NCBI RefSeq assembly: GCF_027922005.1
Contig: NZ_BSEV01000030.1
Location: forward strand, 44,933-108,932
Direction: 5' to 3'
Length of the DNA: 64,000 bases
Origin: Streptosporangium carneum
Lineage (GTDB): Bacteria > Actinomycetota > Actinomycetes > Streptosporangiales > Streptosporangiaceae
Made by a program: the position numbers and the translations under genes. The notes under the pieces were generated by a model. The model saw nothing but the letters and a program-made list of their open reading frames with translations, searched no databases and was not told the DNA's origin. Positions 50,381-58,122 of the stretch are shown piece after piece; the stretch's first letter is position 1, and the number at the start of each line of letters is the position of its first letter.

Positions 50381-53353
50381 TCAGCCACCCTGCCGTTCGC
50401 CGTTGTAGCCGAGCACCCGCATGGCGACTCCCGGCTCCATCGCGGCGGCGAGAAGCTGGGCGCGTTCCACCGCACGGTCCCGCTGGGCCTCCGCCCTGGC
50501 ACGGGCCGCCTGTGCGTTCCTGAGCACCGTGACGACGACGGCGGCCAGGAGGAGCACGACCGCCGTGACTGCCACCGCGGCGAGCGTCGCCAGGAGCGTT
50601 CCCGAGCCCTGCGGGCCGCCCGCCCCGCCTCCGACGAGATGGACGACGAGCAAGGTGAGAGCCGCCAGCGCGGTCAGACTTCCCGTGACCGCCAGCGCGG
50701 CGCGCAGACGCCGCCGGGGCGCCCGGCTCGCCCCCGGTGTCCCGGTCGACGGAACCGGCGGCGAACCCGGCGGCGAAACCGGCTGGGAGAGCGACCCGTC
50801 GTCGCCCCACGGCACGAAGTCCGGCCCACCCGCCGCCGCAGGTCTCGCGTTCCCCGCCTCGGCGCCGGAGACGACGGCGGGGACGGCGGGGACGGCGGTG
50901 GAGACGACGCCGGGCAGCGCGCCTCCGTGACCGTTGCCGGCCACGACCGCCCCCTGGACGAGAGCGCCCGCGGGCTCGAGGCGGGGCGTTCTCACCGGGA
51001 CGGGCAGTTCCCGCTCCACGCGGCTGTGCTCACGGTGAGCCCGCGCGGCCTCCAGGTGATACTCCTCGATCTCGGCGTAGAACCCGTCCGAGACGTAGAC
51101 CGAGCCGTCGACCAGCGGCCCCTGCCGATGCTCGAGGATCGCGACCACGTCCTCGCCGTTGAGGGTCTTGTGGACCTCCAGCGCGTGGGCCAGGCAGAGC
51201 ACCTCCCGCCGATGCTCCCGCAACAGCTCCTCGGTGGCCTTCAGCAGGCGCACCAGGTTGTACTCGATGCGCTCGCCCAGCACGTCGGGAGCCGGCGGCT
51301 GCCCGCCGCCGGACGGCCTGACGCCGACGCCCCCGGCGCCCTCCGCCCTGGGCAGCGACTTGCCGCCCATGATCTCCAGTTCCTGCAGCGCGGGAAGCGA
51401 GGTGACCCCGCGTCCCATGCCCCAGTGCGCCTCCATCAGCGCGGTGAGGTAGGTGGCCGAGTACAGGTCGCCCGAGACGCCGGAGGAGTTGTCCTCGGCG
51501 AAGAACATCCGCTCCCCCGCCAGCGAGGCGAGGGAGACCATGATGTCGGCCTCGTGCTCGGACTTCCACCGGGTGAACTGGTCCTCGGGTTTGATGCTCG
51601 CGACCATGCCGAGGTAGTCGGCGCCCTTCTCGATCGTGGCGATGTCGATCTCGAGGTGGTAGCGGGTCCGGTAGGCGGCCACCGCGTGACACGCCTCGTG
51701 CACGGCCACCGCGTGCCGCTCACGCTCGATGTACTCCACGTCCTCGGGCGGCCCGAGTTGCTTGAGCCGTTTCGCCCTGGTCACGTCCGCCCAGGTGATG
51801 ACCTCCCTGCCGTCGCGGATCGCGGTGATCAGCGACTCGTTCACCAGGTCCTTGATGGTCGCTCCGGTGGCGTAGGGCGTGATGACCGCCAGCTTGTCCA
51901 GCTGCTCCTCGGTCAGTTCGTGCCGCACCTTGTCGAAGTAGCCCCGGTAGGTGCGGACCCGGCCCGCCTTCGAGGGGTAGCCCACCTTGTAGATGCGGTC
52001 GATGCGGCCCGGCCGCAGCAGCGCCTCGTCCAGCGAGTTGGGCATGTTGGTCGCCATCATGACCAGGATGCGGTACCTCGGCGGCGGCTTGGGGCGCATG
52101 CCGAGCAGCCGCCGGACGTGGCGGTTGACGACACCACGCGGCTTCTTCAGGCCTGACAGCTCCGTGAGCAGGGCCTGCAACGTTCCCGGGTCCCCGCCGC
52201 CGCCGAGGTTGCCGCCCATGTAGAAGCGGCTGCGGCCGGTTTCCCGCTCCTCGTGGGCGGGCCTCGACGCCTGCCGCCCGGCGAGCAGCCACCTGGTGTC
52301 CCGCGTCAGATAGCCGAAGCCGTGACAGCCGCCCGAGTGCGGGGAGAAGCTGGCGCCGCCCCTGGGTCCCTGCTGGGCCAGCGAGCCGCGGCGGCCGAGC
52401 GAGTCGGCCTCGTCGAAGAAGACGATCACGCCTCCGTACCTGAGGGAGAGTTTGCGGAGCTTTCTGAACAGCGACTTCACCTTCAGGATGCCGATGCCCA
52501 TGAACATGTTGACGAACGCCCCGGGGTCGACGAACACGTACGGTTTGCCCGTCTCCCCCGCGACGGCCTCGGCCATCAGCGTCTTGCCCGTGCCGGGCGG
52601 CCCCCACAGCAGCAGGCCGCTGGGCACGTAGCCGCCGCGCTCCTCGATCTCGTCGGGCCGCTCCAGGAAGACGATGTTCTCCTTGACGCGTTCGACCACG
52701 TGGTCCTGCCCCCAGACGTCGGTGAACCGGGTCTTGATGTCGTCGGGGAAGTAGGTCTCGACGCCGCCCCGCGACAGCAGCCAGAACAGGCCGATGAACT
52801 GGAAGGCGACGAAGAAGAACGCGAAGGCGAGTTGCGCCGCGTACGGCAGCGCCTGCCACAGCAGCGCCGGGGCCTGGAACAGCGCGAGCGCGGGCGAGGT
52901 TCCCAGCACCTCGCCGAGGATGAGGGCGAGCACCCCGATCCAGAACAGCCACTTGACGGCGCGGGCCAGCCTGAAGCGGTTCCAGTCGGAGAAGCGGCGG
53001 TGACTCCAGCGCTCGAAGCCGCCGAAGACCCCGCGAGTCCAGAAGCGGTGGTATCCGGCGGAACGCTCGCTGGCGAGGAAGTGGAGCTGCCGCAGGAGCT
53101 CGGCCCCCAGCAGCCAGAAGATCCACGGCGCGGTGGCGGTGGTTCTGATCGCGGCGTCCCGGACGGTGATGATGCCCTCGTAGGAGGCCATCTCATTCCA
53201 GACCAGAACAACGTAGATGAGCGCCAGGACGAGGACGAACTTGGTCCGGTCCCAGAACGGCATGCGCTTGCGGGTGAGGGGACGCGGGTCGGCCGGGCCT
53301 GAACCGGGTGCGCGCAGGCCCTCCGAACTCGGAGAGAGCGGGGGTGACGTCAT
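50381..53353 (-). CDS. FtsH-like AAA+ zinc metalloprotease (M41) with large insertions
   Basis: About 990 residues from ATG 53353. N-terminal helices near 40-60, 75-95, 140-160 and 175-205 anchor it in the membrane. Walker A GPPGTGKT is near residues 250-257; Walker B VIVFFDEAD follows; between Walker B and sensor 1 (VMMATNMPN) there is an extra Gly/Arg-rich segment of about 60 residues (RGSLAQQGPRGGAS, RFYMGGNLGGGGDPG). Arg fingers lie in LLRPGRIDR. The zinc site is HEACH (near 551), with third ligand Asp in SGDLYSAT. Two further membrane helices follow a Pro/Ala-rich linker (about 750-850), then a basic tail. Ordinary FtsH is about 650-700 residues with two N-terminal helices, so this is a distinct form. 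Confidence 0.87.
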   Translation of the reverse strand: MTSPPLSPSSEGLRAPGSGPADPRPLTRKRMPFWDRTKFVLVLALIYVVLVWNEMASYEGIITVRDAAIRTTATAPWIFWLLGAELLRQLHFLASERSAGYHRFWTRGVFGGFERWSHRRFSDWNRFRLARAVKWLFWIGVLALILGEVLGTSPALALFQAPALLWQALPYAAQLAFAFFFVAFQFIGLFWLLSRGGVETYFPDDIKTRFTDVWGQDHVVERVKENIVFLERPDEIEERGGYVPSGLLLWGPPGTGKTLMAEAVAGETGKPYVFVDPGAFVNMFMGIGILKVKSLFRKLRKLSLRYGGVIVFFDEADSLGRRGSLAQQGPRGGASFSPHSGGCHGFGYLTRDTRWLLAGRQASRPAHEERETGRSRFYMGGNLGGGGDPGTLQALLTELSGLKKPRGVVNRHVRRLLGMRPKPPPRYRILVMMATNMPNSLDEALLRPGRIDRIYKVGYPSKAGRVRTYRGYFDKVRHELTEEQLDKLAVITPYATGATIKDLVNESLITAIRDGREVITWADVTRAKRLKQLGPPEDVEYIERERHAVAVHEACHAVAAYRTRYHLEIDIATIEKGADYLGMVASIKPEDQFTRWKSEHEADIMVSLASLAGERMFFAEDNSSGVSGDLYSATYLTALMEAHWGMGRGVTSLPALQELEIMGGKSLPRAEGAGGVGVRPSGGGQPPAPDVLGERIEYNLVRLLKATEELLREHRREVLCLAHALEVHKTLNGEDVVAILEHRQGPLVDGSVYVSDGFYAEIEEYHLEAARAHREHSRVERELPVPVRTPRLEPAGALVQGAVVAGNGHGGALPGVVSTAVPAVPAVVSGAEAGNARPAAAGGPDFVPWGDDGSLSQPVSPPGSPPVPSTGTPGASRAPRRRLRAALAVTGSLTALAALTLLVVHLVGGGAGGPQGSGTLLATLAAVAVTAVVLLLAAVVVTVLRNAQAARARAEAQRDRAVERAQLLAAAMEPGVAMRVLGYNGERQGG

Positions 53354-53367
53354 GTTCGGGCTTCTCC

Positions 53368-54060
53368 TCACCCGGTGAGTCGCTTGACCTTGAACGATTG
53401 CGCGATCCCGTCGAACTCGGCGGCGCGTCTGCGGTAGCAGCCCGCGGAGCAGCGGATCAGCAGCGTGGAGATCTGGTCGCCGTCTCCCGCGAGGTAGGAG
53501 GTGAGGTCGAAGGTCTGCGTGCCCGCCCCGCCGACCGTGTAGTTGAACCGCACGTGCACTCCGCGCAGACCGTCCCCCGGCGCGAGCACCTCGTCGGCCA
53601 GGAGTTCGAAGTCGGTCAGCGGATAGCCGGGAAGCTGGGCGTACTCCTCCCTGAGCGCCTTGGTGACGGGGATGATCGCGTCGCGCATGCCGTTCAGGGA
53701 GATGGCGTCCCGCTGGTCGGGCAGGAGCTTGTCGACCCGGGCGAAGACGAACGGCTCGTCCCCGGTGCCGTAGCCGAGGAGGTGGTCGGCGGAGGGGGTG
53801 ACGTTGGCGTCGTAGGCGACCGACCAGACGAGTCGCCTGCGTAGTCGGGCGGTCGCCGACTCGGGGTCCTGCCCTGTGGTCGCCCTGTCCAGCGCCTCCT
53901 GGTCGACCTTCCGCCAGGCCGCCGGCACTTTGAAGTAGGTCTGACCGTCATCGTGGCGGACGTAGGTGAACTCTGGACCCGCGCATCCGGTCAGCCCGCC
54001 GACCATGGCGGGGATGACCGCCATCGAGATCACGGCGAACCTGGCCCTTGACCGTTCCAC
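53368..54060 (-). CDS. Lipoprotein coupled to the FtsH-like gene
   Basis: A 230-residue lipoprotein; the signal peptide has lipobox LTGC (Cys26) after AVISMAVIPAMVGG. The mature part contains QTYFKVPAAWRKVD, EPFVFARVDKLLPDQRDAI and FDLTSYLAGDGDQISTLLIR, a beta-rich pattern with a C-terminal CSAGCYRRRAAEFDGIAQSF helix; it recalls PsbP/LpqN-like small lipoproteins. GTG at 54060 with GGAGGTATACCCCTG upstream. It ends 15 bp before the start of the FtsH-like gene, so the two are one operon; it may be a substrate adaptor or extracytoplasmic partner of the protease (inference). Confidence 0.85.
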   Translation of the reverse strand: MERSRARFAVISMAVIPAMVGGLTGCAGPEFTYVRHDDGQTYFKVPAAWRKVDQEALDRATTGQDPESATARLRRRLVWSVAYDANVTPSADHLLGYGTGDEPFVFARVDKLLPDQRDAISLNGMRDAIIPVTKALREEYAQLPGYPLTDFELLADEVLAPGDGLRGVHVRFNYTVGGAGTQTFDLTSYLAGDGDQISTLLIRCSAGCYRRRAAEFDGIAQSFKVKRLTG

Positions 54061-54293
54061 CAGGGGTATACCTCCGCTTTACGGACCAACGAGATAGTTG
54101 TGCCCGTTTTCCGAGTATGCATCTCCTTTCACGGTCCAGCCATCCTGGAAACCTTGACCAAATCTTGGCGATAGGTTGTGTTCACTTGTTACAGATCATC
54201 ACGGGGGTCCCTGGGGGCGGAACGGGGACAGGAGAGCGCAGGAGGTCGTGGCCTGTAACGTCCGGCAAGCCTGGACGCGAAATATTCATACAT
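54061..54293. promoter_or_regulatory. Divergent promoter region
   Basis: An A/T-richer stretch between the lipoprotein and the decarboxylase-like gene, with TTGACC (about 54157), CTTGGCGATAGG, GTTACAG and TTCATACATG as loose promoter elements. No complete -35/-10 pair with 17-bp spacing is obvious. No gene is supported in it. Confidence 0.35.
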
Positions 54294-54308
54294 GTCGTGA
54301 CTCACGAC
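54294..54308 (+). promoter_or_regulatory. 15-bp palindrome just before the ribosome site
   Basis: GTCGTGA, centre C, TCACGAC: seven perfect pairs. It ends 2 bases before AAGGAG (54311-54316), so it could be an operator or a small leader hairpin influencing translation start. Confidence 0.4.
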
Positions 54309-54322
54309 GGAAGGAGCTACCC

Positions 54323-54781
54323 CTGACGCTGAAACTGACCAAGGATGGGGTGGTGAGACACCTCACCGCGATCACCTCGACCGGCTGGCCGACGGACCCG
54401 GAGTGCCCCGTGAACGAGCACGCGCACGACAGTGTTGCCGACCGCCGCGCCCGCGGACTGGAGATCATGAGGCGGGTCCACGGCAGGGAGGAGACCGGCG
54501 ACCTCTTCGGCGCGACCGTGGAGCGCCTGTTCGCCGAGGTCTGGTCCAGGGACGGGCTGAGCGTGCGGGACCGCAGGCTGCTCCTGCTCGGGCTCCTCGT
54601 CGGTCAGAGCATGGACGACATGGTCGAGCTCCAGCTGGACGCGGCCGTACGGACCGGTGAGCTCACCCCGGAGGAACTGAGGGAGATCGTCGTCTTCCTC
54701 ACCCTCTACGCGGGATGGCCGCGCGGCTCCAGGCTCAACACCCAGGTCGAGGAACTGATCGCCCGGGTCATGGGGCCGTAG
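54323..54781 (+). CDS. Carboxymuconolactone decarboxylase family protein
   Basis: The coding part begins with LKLTKDGVVRHLTAITSTGW, but no ATG, GTG or TTG precedes it; the clean AAGGAG at 54311-54316 lies 6 bases before a CTG at 54323, and the next GTG start is at 54350, so I give 54323 with an alternative at 54350. The product (about 150 residues) has the AhpD/CMD core: ETGDLFGATVERLFAEVWSR, LSVRDRRLLLLGLLVGQ, then ELREIVVFLTLYAGWPRGSR. Members are decarboxylases or alkyl-hydroperoxidase-like; the CxxC of AhpD is missing. Preceded by a palindrome, convergent with the nucleotide-sugar dehydrogenase gene. Confidence 0.82.
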   Translation: MTLKLTKDGVVRHLTAITSTGWPTDPECPVNEHAHDSVADRRARGLEIMRRVHGREETGDLFGATVERLFAEVWSRDGLSVRDRRLLLLGLLVGQSMDDMVELQLDAAVRTGELTPEELREIVVFLTLYAGWPRGSRLNTQVEELIARVMGP

Positions 54782-54833
54782 CCGCCGTCAGGCGGACCGC
54801 CGCGGAGACCGCGGACGGCCCGCCCCCTCCGGC

Positions 54834-56093
54834 TCACAGCCGCTCGACGTTGGAACCCCGGCAGCGGTTACGGGTGTCGAAGACATAGGCGCCGCAGCGC
54901 TGGACGAGGTCGTAGTCGAAGCAGTCGTGGTCGGTGAGGATCACCACCGCGTCCGCTCGCTCGAGCTCCCGCTCGACCGGCCTGACGATCTCGATGTCCG
55001 GCGGCAGCAGGGAGGTCTCCACATGGGGATCGGCGGCCCGCACCTCGGCCCCCAGCTTGCACAGGGCCCTGGCCACCTCGATCGCCGGCGACTCGCGGCA
55101 GTCTCCCGCGTTCTTCTTGTAGGCGAGCCCGAGCACGAGCACCCGGCTGCCCCTGATCGGCATGCTCCGCCGGTTCAGCCCGAGGATCAGCCTGTGGACG
55201 ACGTACTCCGGCATGTGGTCGTTGATGTCGTTCGCCAGCTCGACGAAGCGGAAGTTGTGCCCCAGGCTGCGCTTGACCTTCCACGACAGGTACGACGGGT
55301 CGATGGGCAGGCAGTGCCCGCCGACGCCGGGCCCCGGAGTGAAGCGCATGTAGCCGAACGGCTTGGTCGAGGCGGCGTCTATGGCCTCCCAGACGTCGAT
55401 CCCGAGCTGCTGCGCGAAGATCGACAGCTCGTTCATGAGGGCGATGTTGACGTGCCGGAAGGTGTTCTCCATGAGCTTGCACAGCTCGGCCACCTGCAGC
55501 GAGGAGACGGGAACGACCTCCCGCACGATCCGCCCGTAGAACGCCCTGATCCTCTCCAGCGAGCCCTCGTCGATCCCGGAGACGACCTTCGGCGTGTTCT
55601 CCAGCCGCCAGTGGGAGTTGCCGGGGTCGATCCGCTCGGGACTGTAGCCGAGGAAGAAGTCCTCCGGGGTGCACAACCCCGAGCCCTCCTCGAGCAGTGG
55701 CCGTAGATACTCCTCCGTGGTCCCCGGATAGGTGGTCGACTCCAGGATCACCGTGGCGCCCGGCCGTACCAGCGGAGCCAGGGAGCGGCCCGCGGAACCG
55801 ATGTGGCGCAGATCGGGAACGCCCTCCCGCAGGGGCGTCGGAACCGTTATCACGCAGACGTCGAACGCCTCGGCGTCGGCGTAGTCGGTGCTGGCCAGAT
55901 AGCGCCCCGAGTGGTGAGCCGCCGCCAGCAGATCGTCGTCGACGTCCTCGACATAGGACTCACCGGCGTTGAGCCGCTTGGTCCGCCACTCGTCGACGTC
56001 GATCCCCACGACGTCGAACCCCGCTTCGACGGCCCGCATCGCCAGAGGCAGACCGACGTAACCCTGGCCGACGACGACCAGCTTCTCCCCCAT
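54834..56093 (-). CDS. Nucleotide-sugar dehydrogenase (UDP-ManNAc/GDP-mannose type)
   Basis: A 419-residue enzyme. The N-terminal Rossmann domain has VVGQGYVGLPLAMRAVEAG (GxGxxG); the central dimerisation helix has ELCKLMENTFRHVNIALMNE; the catalytic Cys is in GPGVGGHCLPIDPSYLSWK; and the C-terminal UDP-binding domain includes VLGLAYKKNAGDCRESPAIE. The enzyme oxidises a UDP- or GDP-sugar to the uronic acid with NAD. WecC/TviB-type members fit best; the sugar is unknown. Alone on the minus strand (ATG 56093; a longer frame to 56210 is improbable). Context of surface proteins to its right suggests glycopolymer synthesis. Confidence 0.92.
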   Translation of the reverse strand: MGEKLVVVGQGYVGLPLAMRAVEAGFDVVGIDVDEWRTKRLNAGESYVEDVDDDLLAAAHHSGRYLASTDYADAEAFDVCVITVPTPLREGVPDLRHIGSAGRSLAPLVRPGATVILESTTYPGTTEEYLRPLLEEGSGLCTPEDFFLGYSPERIDPGNSHWRLENTPKVVSGIDEGSLERIRAFYGRIVREVVPVSSLQVAELCKLMENTFRHVNIALMNELSIFAQQLGIDVWEAIDAASTKPFGYMRFTPGPGVGGHCLPIDPSYLSWKVKRSLGHNFRFVELANDINDHMPEYVVHRLILGLNRRSMPIRGSRVLVLGLAYKKNAGDCRESPAIEVARALCKLGAEVRAADPHVETSLLPPDIEIVRPVERELERADAVVILTDHDCFDYDLVQRCGAYVFDTRNRCRGSNVERL

Positions 56094-56402
56094 GCCATGA
56101 CCCCCGTCACATCGAGATGAGGTACGACCCGACTGTAGGAGCCATGGTTCCCATGACACCGATTCGGCGGCGAACCGGGCGTGTCGCCCGCGGCGGCCGT
56201 GATGCGGCACGGGAAGACGGCATGGATCCCGGTCACCCGCAAAGTATCCGCAAGAGCATCGTCAAGCACGGATGTCCGCGTCCGGTGGAGTTGATCGTTT
56301 CGTCAGACTCACGCCCATGGGGACCGGTTTCCCGGAGCACCCGCATTCGAGTTCGTGACGGCGGCCATCGTCGATGCGGCGTCACCGGCATAAGGACCAT
56401 CA
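56094..56402. other. Intergenic region
   Basis: No gene is supported. AAGGACC at 56393 is the ribosome site of the gene that follows. Several CAT/ATG-rich spots but no clear hairpin or repeat were noted; it must hold the promoters of the divergent dehydrogenase and DUF3494 genes. Confidence 0.4.
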
Positions 56403-57488
56403 ATGACGAACGTTGATAATCCACGCACCTTTCCACGCCGCCGCTACTGGCTGGCGCCGACCATCCTGGTCGCGGGCGTGCTGGGTTCGCTGGTCGCGAC
56501 GCCGAAGGGCATGAGCGCCGCGCAGGAACCGGTGGACCTCGGCAGAGCCGCGAACACCGCGGTCCTGGCCGGGACGGCGGTCACCGCGACGAAGCTGGTC
56601 ACCGTGAGCGGCAACCTCGACCTGAGCCCGGGCACCGCCCTGACCGGCTTCCCCCCGGGAGAGGTGCGGGAAGGCTCCGCGCACCTCGACGACGCCCACG
56701 CGAAGGCGGTGGCGGCCGCCGCCGCCGCGGCCTACCAGAACGTCGCGGCACGGACCCCCACCGCCACCGTGGCCGCGGAGCTCGGCGGGACGACCAGGAC
56801 CCCCGGCGTGTACAAGGCGGCCGAGGGCGTCTTCACCCTCGACGGGACACTCACCCTCGACGCCGAAGGCGACCCCGGCGCGGTTTTCGTCTTCCAGGCG
56901 GACTCCGCCCTGAACACGGCCAGGGTCAGCAACATCGCCCTCGCCAACGGCGCCAAGGTGGACAACATCTTCTGGCAGGTCGGAGACTCCGCGACGATCG
57001 GAACCCTCTCGACCTTCCAGGGAAACGTCCTGGCACTGAACTCGATCACCGTGGCGGAGACCGCCGTCGTCTACGGCCGCACCCTTGCGCTCAACGGCAC
57101 CGTCGAGCTCAGGGGCTCCGCCATACTCCCCGCCACCCGGGTCTCCCTCCCCGGGGTGACCCGCCCGCGGACCACCACGACGCTCACCTCGTCGCCGAAC
57201 CCCTCGACCGCGGGGCAGGCCGTCACCTTCACGGCGACGGTGAGCGCCGTCACCGGCTCGCTCACCCCCACCGGCAGGGTGCTCTTCAGGGACGGCTCGA
57301 CCCGTCTCGGCATAGTCCTGACCGACGCCACAGGAGTCGCGAGATTCACGACCTCGAGCCTCTCCGCGGGAACGCACCAGATCACCGCCGTCTACGTGAG
57401 CCGCGGCACCGCCATGCATGAGGCGTGGGTCCTCTTCATGCCGAGCAGGTCGAACGTGCTGTCCCAGGAGGTGCTCGCCGCCCGGTGA
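56403..57488 (+). CDS. Exported DUF3494 (ice-binding-like) protein with an Ig-like domain
   Basis: A 361-residue exported protein. A Tat/Sec-like N-terminus (FPRRRYWLAPTILVAGVLGS) precedes the DUF3494 beta-solenoid domain (about 40-245): VDLGRAANTAVLAGTAVTAT, GNLDLSPGTALTGFPPGEV, LGGTTRTPGVYKAAEG and FQGNVLALNSITVAE are the defining repeats. An Ig-like Big_3_5 domain (about 255-345) has TTTLTSSPNPSTAGQAVTFT and GSLTPTGRVLFRDGS. No LPxTG or membrane tail. DUF3494 was first known from ice-binding proteins but in soil actinomycetes probably acts as an adhesin or surface protein. RBS AAGGA 5 bases upstream. A paralogue follows. Confidence 0.88.
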   Translation: MTNVDNPRTFPRRRYWLAPTILVAGVLGSLVATPKGMSAAQEPVDLGRAANTAVLAGTAVTATKLVTVSGNLDLSPGTALTGFPPGEVREGSAHLDDAHAKAVAAAAAAAYQNVAARTPTATVAAELGGTTRTPGVYKAAEGVFTLDGTLTLDAEGDPGAVFVFQADSALNTARVSNIALANGAKVDNIFWQVGDSATIGTLSTFQGNVLALNSITVAETAVVYGRTLALNGTVELRGSAILPATRVSLPGVTRPRTTTTLTSSPNPSTAGQAVTFTATVSAVTGSLTPTGRVLFRDGSTRLGIVLTDATGVARFTTSSLSAGTHQITAVYVSRGTAMHEAWVLFMPSRSNVLSQEVLAAR

Positions 57489-58122
57489 GGCGACCGCGGG
57501 CCTGACCGTGTGCTCGCTCCCCCCTGACGCCGACGCGGCGAACGCGCGCCCTCGCCGACTTCCACGTGCGAGCCGAGAGCCAGGAAAACATATCAGCAGA
57601 TATCGCGATAAACGCAAGATTAATTGACCGCCAATTCCCCTCAAATCATCATAATAAAATTATCGGACTACCCGAACCCCGCACTATGGCAATCCAGAAC
57701 GGTCACGAGTAAAATCTCTTTCAATCGCGCATTGATAGAGGTTCTCCTATGATCAAACATAGGTCCCCGCCCCCCACCGCTCAAGGCGCAGTCGCCATCG
57801 CATGTCGTGACGTCCTCCGCATGCGCGACGCCCTTCACCTCCCATTTCCCGCTCGCGCCTCCCCCTTTTTCCCAACGGACACAACAGCCCGGCAAAAATA
57901 CATGGAAGCCTGCGAAATCACCATCCGGTGACATGTCCCCCATGAAACGCGGCATCCATGAAACGTCGCGCACACCGCCGGCGCGAGATACCAGGAAAAC
58001 CACGTCGCACGACCACCCCTCACCACGGCACGCCCGCCCGGCGCTCATGCGAACGCGCCCGCGGAACCAAGGCGTGCGACTCCCCCGAACAGCTCCCAGT
58101 CAATCCAGAAAGGGTGACTGCG
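57489..58122. other. Long intergenic gap with A/T-rich core
   Basis: 634 bp without a supported gene. 57590-57740 is clearly A/T-rich (GATTAATTGACC, CATCATAATAAAATTATCGG), the likely promoter of the next gene, with an inverted repeat at 57746-57763. An open frame 57749-57931 (60 codons) starts with an ATG inside this repeat and has no coding signature; I do not call it. Just before 58123, AAAGGG gives the ribosome site. Confidence 0.5.
57746..57763 (+). promoter_or_regulatory. Inverted repeat CCTATG-N6-CATAGG
   Basis: CCTATG (57746-57751), ATCAAA, CATAGG (57758-57763). Perfect six-base arms in the A/T-rich leader of the DUF3494/DUF4082 gene; possible operator or small hairpin. Confidence 0.4.

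Noticed and set aside
50639..52156. 505-codon plus-strand frame inside the FtsH-like gene
   Set aside because: Antisense shadow; the minus strand has complete AAA+ and HEACH motifs.
57749..57931. 60-codon frame in the A/T-rich gap
   Set aside because: The start lies in an inverted repeat, no ribosome site, no protein-like composition.
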